A DNA stretch of 64,000 nt. Origin: Deltaproteobacteria bacterium. GTDB taxonomy: Bacteria > Desulfobacterota > Desulfarculia > Adiutricales > JAFDHD01. Positions within the stretch are counted from its first letter, which is position 1; the number at the start of each line of letters is the position of its first letter. Positions 60,806 to 64,000 of this stretch are shown in pieces. A program made the translations under genes and the position numbers. The stretch is taken from assembly GCA_019308995.1 (NCBI GenBank), contig JAFDHD010000001.1, positions 1 through 64,000 on the forward strand, given 5' to 3'. A model generated the notes under the pieces. The model did no database searches and had not been told where the DNA came from. It was given only the letters and a program-made list of their open reading frames with translations.

Positions 60806-61573
60806 TTAACGCTGCGCGCCTGCCTTTTTCAAGGTATCGCGTTCGAGAATATTCAGGAAATCAGAGGAGAAGTTGGTCATCTCCGTTTCAAGGACTCCGA
60901 CCTGGCTGTTAAAGTGATTAAATGCCACCACGGCCGGGATGGCGGCGGCCAGGCCCGCGGCTGTGGCCACCAGGGCCTCTGAGATTCCCGGCGCCACCAC
61001 GGCCAGATTGGCCGCACCCACCATGCCGATCTCATGAAAGGAGCCCATGATTCCCCAGACTGTCCCGAACAGGCCGATGAAAGGTGTTGTATTGCCTGTT
61101 GTGGCCAGAAAGGAAAGGCTCCGGGTCAGCCGAGTTGATTCAACGCTCATGGCCCGGCGCAACGCTCGCTGGATGTTATCCAGGCCCTGAAACTGTATCG
61201 TGACGGTCTCGCCGCCCTCGTCCTCAGGCGTCCCCTCGCGGGCGCTCTTTCGCAGTCGTGTCAGTTCCTGGTATCCCACCCGGAAGATCTCGGCCACAGG
61301 ACTGGCCTCAAACCTCCGTGATTCATTATAGATAGAGACCAGACTGCGGCTCTTCCAGAACAGTTCCAGAAAATAATAGGATTCCCGGCGCGCTTTGCGA
61401 ATCTGGTATGCTTTGTAAAGGATAATCGTCCAGGAAATCACAGAAAAGGCCAGCAGAAGGAGCAAGACAAATTTGACCATGAGACCGGCATGGGTAATCA
61501 TGGCCCAGATATTACTGGTATAAGAAATTGGCCCCGCTCCGGTTAATATTGAAATGAACAGCTCTGAAGTCAT
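60806..61573 (-). CDS. tolQ: TolQ/ExbB family proton-channel protein
   Basis: A 255-residue protein with three membrane helices and the MotA/TolQ/ExbB signature in the second and third (LATTGNTTPFIGLFGTVWGIMGSFHEIG; ISEALVATAAGLAAAIPAVVAFNHF). A cytoplasmic loop of about 80 residues with a charged insert (SAREGTPEDEGGETV) lies between. First gene of the tol operon, behind a clear promoter. Confidence 0.94.
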   Translation of the reverse strand: MTSELFISILTGAGPISYTSNIWAMITHAGLMVKFVLLLLLAFSVISWTIILYKAYQIRKARRESYYFLELFWKSRSLVSIYNESRRFEASPVAEIFRVGYQELTRLRKSAREGTPEDEGGETVTIQFQGLDNIQRALRRAMSVESTRLTRSLSFLATTGNTTPFIGLFGTVWGIMGSFHEIGMVGAANLAVVAPGISEALVATAAGLAAAIPAVVAFNHFNSQVGVLETEMTNFSSDFLNILERDTLKKAGAQR

Positions 61574-61725
61574 AATCTACCTTAGTCTGAAGATACAGCA
61601 CCTTCCGCAGGGCTTCGCCCTCGGTTATGTCTTGCTGTTTTCACCGATCCATACGCCGGGTTAACATTATAAAAAAAATCCCGCCATGTTCTATTCGTGA
61701 GACAATGTCTTAGGTTACCTGTAGT

Positions 61726-61754
61726 ACAATAGTAAGAGCGGTCAAGCAAGTCAA
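61726..61754 (-). promoter_or_regulatory. Promoter of the tol-pal operon
   Basis: On the minus strand TTGACT (61754-61749), 17-base spacer, TATTGT (61731-61726). The RNA would start near 61718, giving a leader of about 145 bases that contains an AGGGC/GCCCT hairpin (61609-61621). The stretch 61574-61883 shows nothing else. Confidence 0.55.
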
Positions 61755-61883
61755 GACCCTTCCTTGAAGAATTTATGGCCTGGCTTTTTCTTGCACCCAT
61801 AAAATCAAGGGCCATCCTTTTGTTTGCAAGTTGTAAAAAAGAAGAAGTAGTCCAGACCTGCCATGCGGTTAAAGGCAAGGTTG

Positions 61884-62309
61884 TCAGGCCGGTGTGGGAG
61901 CGGTGCGGCTGTAGGAGATGGTCAGGTTATGGCCTCGCGCCAGGGTTATGTCGGTCTGGCCCCTGATCCAGGCGTAGCGCCAGGCGCCGGTAGCCTTTGG
62001 CTCCCCGTACTTATCCATAAGCCACCTTTGCAGCTTGATAAAGTCTTCATCCGAAGGCACGCCGTGAAAGGCCAGGGTGACGCTTTTCAGACGCCGATCG
62101 GTGTCGAAGGCAAAATTAATGTCATAGTTGGCCGACAGGTCGGTGCCCAGAATCTTGAGAGAACCAAATCGGGCCGGCTGCGCTTCCGGGTAGATAGTCT
62201 GGACGCGTGATCTGGTCATGCCCCAGCTCACTCGTCCCCAGCCCTGAAAGGCAAAATCCTGAGGCTGTGAAACAAAGGAAGCATACCCGAAAATCGGGCT
62301 GAAACTCAT
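61884..62309 (-). CDS. Protein of unknown function (141 aa)
   Basis: A 141-residue soluble protein. Segments FQGWGRVSWGMTRSRVQTIYP and LKSVTLAFHG...EDFIKLQRWLMDKYGEP resemble the WGMSxxEVxxxYP pattern of small lipid-binding-like proteins found across deltaproteobacteria; I cannot name the family. No signal peptide. A GGGGGG ribosome-like stretch precedes ATG 62309. It is on the same strand as the tol operon, upstream of it. Confidence 0.65.
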   Translation of the reverse strand: MSFSPIFGYASFVSQPQDFAFQGWGRVSWGMTRSRVQTIYPEAQPARFGSLKILGTDLSANYDINFAFDTDRRLKSVTLAFHGVPSDEDFIKLQRWLMDKYGEPKATGAWRYAWIRGQTDITLARGHNLTISYSRTAPTPA

Positions 62310-62534
62310 TTTTTAACCCCCCCTGATTTGAGCCGGCGTACTTAGAACCCACCGTCTCGATTACTTTATCGGTTAATAAAAAAAATACTTTAATACTTTT
62401 TTGAAGCTCCCGGCTGCAAGCAGCAGGGAATCTTCCAAATGTAAGGTAAGTTGGGCTATTTTACTTTCGCTCGCTAACTCCGCAGCAAGCCGCGAGGAAT
62501 GCGCTCGCAGGCATTTTCAAGTTCAGGTTTCGGC

Positions 62535-62563
62535 TTGACAGCACTTTTTGAAAAGCTTATCTA
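62535..62563 (+). promoter_or_regulatory. Promoter of the GGDEF gene
   Basis: TTGACA (62535-62540), 17-base spacer, TATCTA (62558-62563). RNA would start near 62570, 70 bases before the ATG. In the gene-free stretch 62310-62639 there is also an AATGC/GCATT hairpin (62498-62515); nothing else seen. Confidence 0.55.
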
Positions 62564-62639
62564 GACATGAGAAAATCTTTAAGGTCAGTTTAGCTTGCAT
62601 CGCGATTAAGCTAATAGAAGGGAGTCTTGCTTATCCTTG

Positions 62640-63497
62640 ATGGAAAAACGCAAGACAGCTAACGCGAATCTTCCTCTGACTTCTCTGGAACCGGACCTTG
62701 AGTCTTTGAGGAAGTTGAGTCATGATCTCGTTGACGCCGGGGCCTTAAGCGGTATTATCAAGACTATGGATGGCCAGAAAACTCCTGGTCTGGCCTTTGT
62801 CTTGAAAAACCTGTCCGCAGCAAGCCTCAAAAAGATCCTCAGTCAGGTTGATCTGGTCCTGCCTTTACCTACCGACAGCCTAAAAACCCTCAAGGACCTC
62901 GAGGACCTGGTGACGCAGAGTCGGACCATGGCCGAACTCAGCGTCAAGGACCCCCTGACCGCGTTGTTTAATGTGCGGCATTTCATGGGGCAGCTAAGGG
63001 TTGAAATAGAACGGGTCAAGCGCACCGAACGGCCCTGCTGTTTGATGATGGTTGACCTGGACAATTTTAAACCGGTCAACGACAAGTATGGGCACCAGAC
63101 GGGCAGCCAGGTTTTGAAAGACGTGGCCGAGATCATTTTAAAAGAGGTGCGCACGGTGGACCTCGTGGCGCGTTACGGCGGGGATGAATTCGCGATCATC
63201 CTGCCTGATACAACGGCCATCAGCGCCTCTAAGATTGCGGAGCGCATCCGTCAGGCCTTTCTGGACGACCGGCGGACCAATCAATACAACATCACCGGTT
63301 CGTTCGGCCTGGCGGCGTGTCATTATTTAGACGAGATGAATTTCGAGACTTTTATCGAGCATGCTGACCAGTCCATGTACCAGGCCAAGCGCGAGGGCGG
63401 GAATCGTGTCTGCATCTGGGAATCGGACAGGCTCAAGGAAGAATCCACCGAGGTGACTACGGCAGAGAAACAAGCCCTGTTCAGGAATGGAACTTAA
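62640..63497 (+). CDS. Diguanylate cyclase (GGDEF)
   Basis: A 285-residue cytosolic protein. The N-terminal ~100 residues are helical with no named domain; the C-terminal GGDEF domain starts at KDPLTALFNVRHF, has the active site RYGGDEFAIIL (GGDEF 180-184) and, five residues before it, the inhibitory I-site RTVD, so c-di-GMP feedback is expected. ATG 62640 is chosen over the TTG before it. It is followed after 3 bases by a FlhG/MinD-like ATPase gene and has its own promoter. Confidence 0.92.
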   Translation: MEKRKTANANLPLTSLEPDLESLRKLSHDLVDAGALSGIIKTMDGQKTPGLAFVLKNLSAASLKKILSQVDLVLPLPTDSLKTLKDLEDLVTQSRTMAELSVKDPLTALFNVRHFMGQLRVEIERVKRTERPCCLMMVDLDNFKPVNDKYGHQTGSQVLKDVAEIILKEVRTVDLVARYGGDEFAIILPDTTAISASKIAERIRQAFLDDRRTNQYNITGSFGLAACHYLDEMNFETFIEHADQSMYQAKREGGNRVCIWESDRLKEESTEVTTAEKQALFRNGT

Positions 63498-63500
63498 ACG

Positions 63501-64000
63501 GTGAAAAGAAAGAGAGCAAGCAGCGGATGGCCCTTGCTATCTTCGTTTTCAAGCGGTAAAGGGGGCGTGGGCAAGACGATCGTGGTGATCAACCTGGCCG
63601 CCCTGCTGGCCGGAAAAGGCAGGCAGGTCCTGGTGGTGGACTGCGACCTCGGATTGGCCAACGTGGACATCCTTTTAGGCCTGAGACCCAGGCAAAACCT
63701 CTACCATGTCCTCAAGGACGAAGCGGACATCCGTGAGGTGGTCATTGACTCCGGGGCTGGATTCGATCTGATGCCCGCCAGTTCCGGAGTCTCGGACATG
63801 GTTGATATCTCCCCGGAAGACCAGGGCCGTTTGATTTCCCAGCTTGGGACCCTGTTCCACCAGTATGACCTGGTGCTCCTGGATACCGGGGCCGGTATTT
63901 CTTCACCCATTATACGGTTCAATCATGTGGCTCATGAAAACATCATTCTCCTGACCCCTGAACCCACCTCCATTACCGACGCTTACGCCTTGATCAAGGT
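63501..64000 (+). CDS. FlhG/MinD-like P-loop ATPase, N-terminal part (runs off the window)
   Basis: A GTG-initiated frame open to the window end (166 codons). Deviant Walker A SSFSSGKGGVGKTIVVINLA near residues 13-32, then VVDCDLGLANVDILLGLRP and YDLVLLDTGAGISS (switch II), with LLTPEPTSITDAYALIK typical of FlhG/YlxH-type members of the MinD family. These place flagella or other polar machinery. It starts 3 bases after the diguanylate cyclase stop, so c-di-GMP output and polar or motility control may be linked. Confidence 0.88.
   Translation, partial: MKRKRASSGWPLLSSFSSGKGGVGKTIVVINLAALLAGKGRQVLVVDCDLGLANVDILLGLRPRQNLYHVLKDEADIREVVIDSGAGFDLMPASSGVSDMVDISPEDQGRLISQLGTLFHQYDLVLLDTGAGISSPIIRFNHVAHENIILLTPEPTSITDAYALIK

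Noticed and set aside
1-64000. tRNA, rRNA, CRISPR arrays, prophage or integrase genes.
   Set aside because: None seen; the repeats found are dispersed or palindromic, not regularly spaced with unique spacers, and no phage structural or integrase motifs occur.

Overview
The window reads as a chromosomal segment of a deltaproteobacterium (Desulfobacterota-like). The evidence is mid-to-high GC with heavy use of GGCC/CCGG words, a ZapB-ZapA-RNase Y cluster, a complete type II secretion (T2SS) operon, a Tol-Pal operon, and many CoA-dependent genes typical of anaerobes that degrade fatty or aromatic acids. These include an ADP-forming acyl-CoA synthetase subunit, an AMP-forming acyl-CoA ligase, a fused isobutyryl-CoA mutase and a thiolase/OB-fold pair. 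I saw no rRNA, tRNA, CRISPR array or prophage. Species cannot be fixed from sequence alone.

Layout. 1-7.0 kb: end of an RND transporter, a small unknown gene, a decayed carboxyltransferase fragment, an acyl-CoA synthetase subunit, then zapB-zapA-(candidate 6S RNA)-rny and an HDOD gene. 7.1-9.2 kb (minus): a small unknown gene, rdgB and a double-GAF protein. 9.4-23.2 kb (minus): T2SS operon in the order C, A-like ATPase, TPR protein, D, E, F, G, H, I, J, K, L, M, N, with many 1-4 base overlaps. 23.6-28.2 kb: acyl-CoA ligase, SGNH-like protein and RecD2. 28.4-32.8 kb: arsenic cluster with two ArsR regulators (each with a visible promoter and operator), an ArsM with an expanded cysteine-pair region, an ArsP-type permease, a TauE/SafE permease and a CPRC thioredoxin-like protein. 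32.9-34.6 kb (minus): AT-rich, overlapping three-gene cassette with a TIGR04255-like protein, the best candidate here for an uncharacterised system. 34.6-35.3 kb: repeat-rich spacer.

35.3-45.2 kb: TetR regulator with promoter/operator and icmF, racemase, GNAT, lipoprotein nuclease-fold protein, gatB, and a DUF35/thiolase-like pair. 45.4-51.4 kb: decayed cysK fragment, mntP, TIGR01777 epimerase, a HepT-MntA toxin-antitoxin pair, a 530-residue protein that looks like a DprA/SLOG-type sensor joined to a possible effector domain, and an alkylsulfatase-like metallo-beta-lactamase protein. 51.4-54.5 kb: scarred region with an IS21-like end, a 5'-truncated orphan livM, an alpha/beta hydrolase and a UPF0158 protein with a structured leader. 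54.7-61.6 kb (minus): ogt and a radical SAM gene, then cpoB, pal, tolB, tolA-like, tolR and tolQ with a clear promoter. 61.9-64 kb: unknown gene, a GGDEF diguanylate cyclase and the start of a FlhG/MinD-like ATPase that runs off the window.

Two themes stand out. The first is envelope machinery (T2SS, Tol-Pal, RND). The second is an accessory stretch (28-54 kb) where metal resistance, toxin-antitoxin, possible defence genes, gene fragments and repeats alternate with CoA metabolism, which suggests repeated insertion and deletion.
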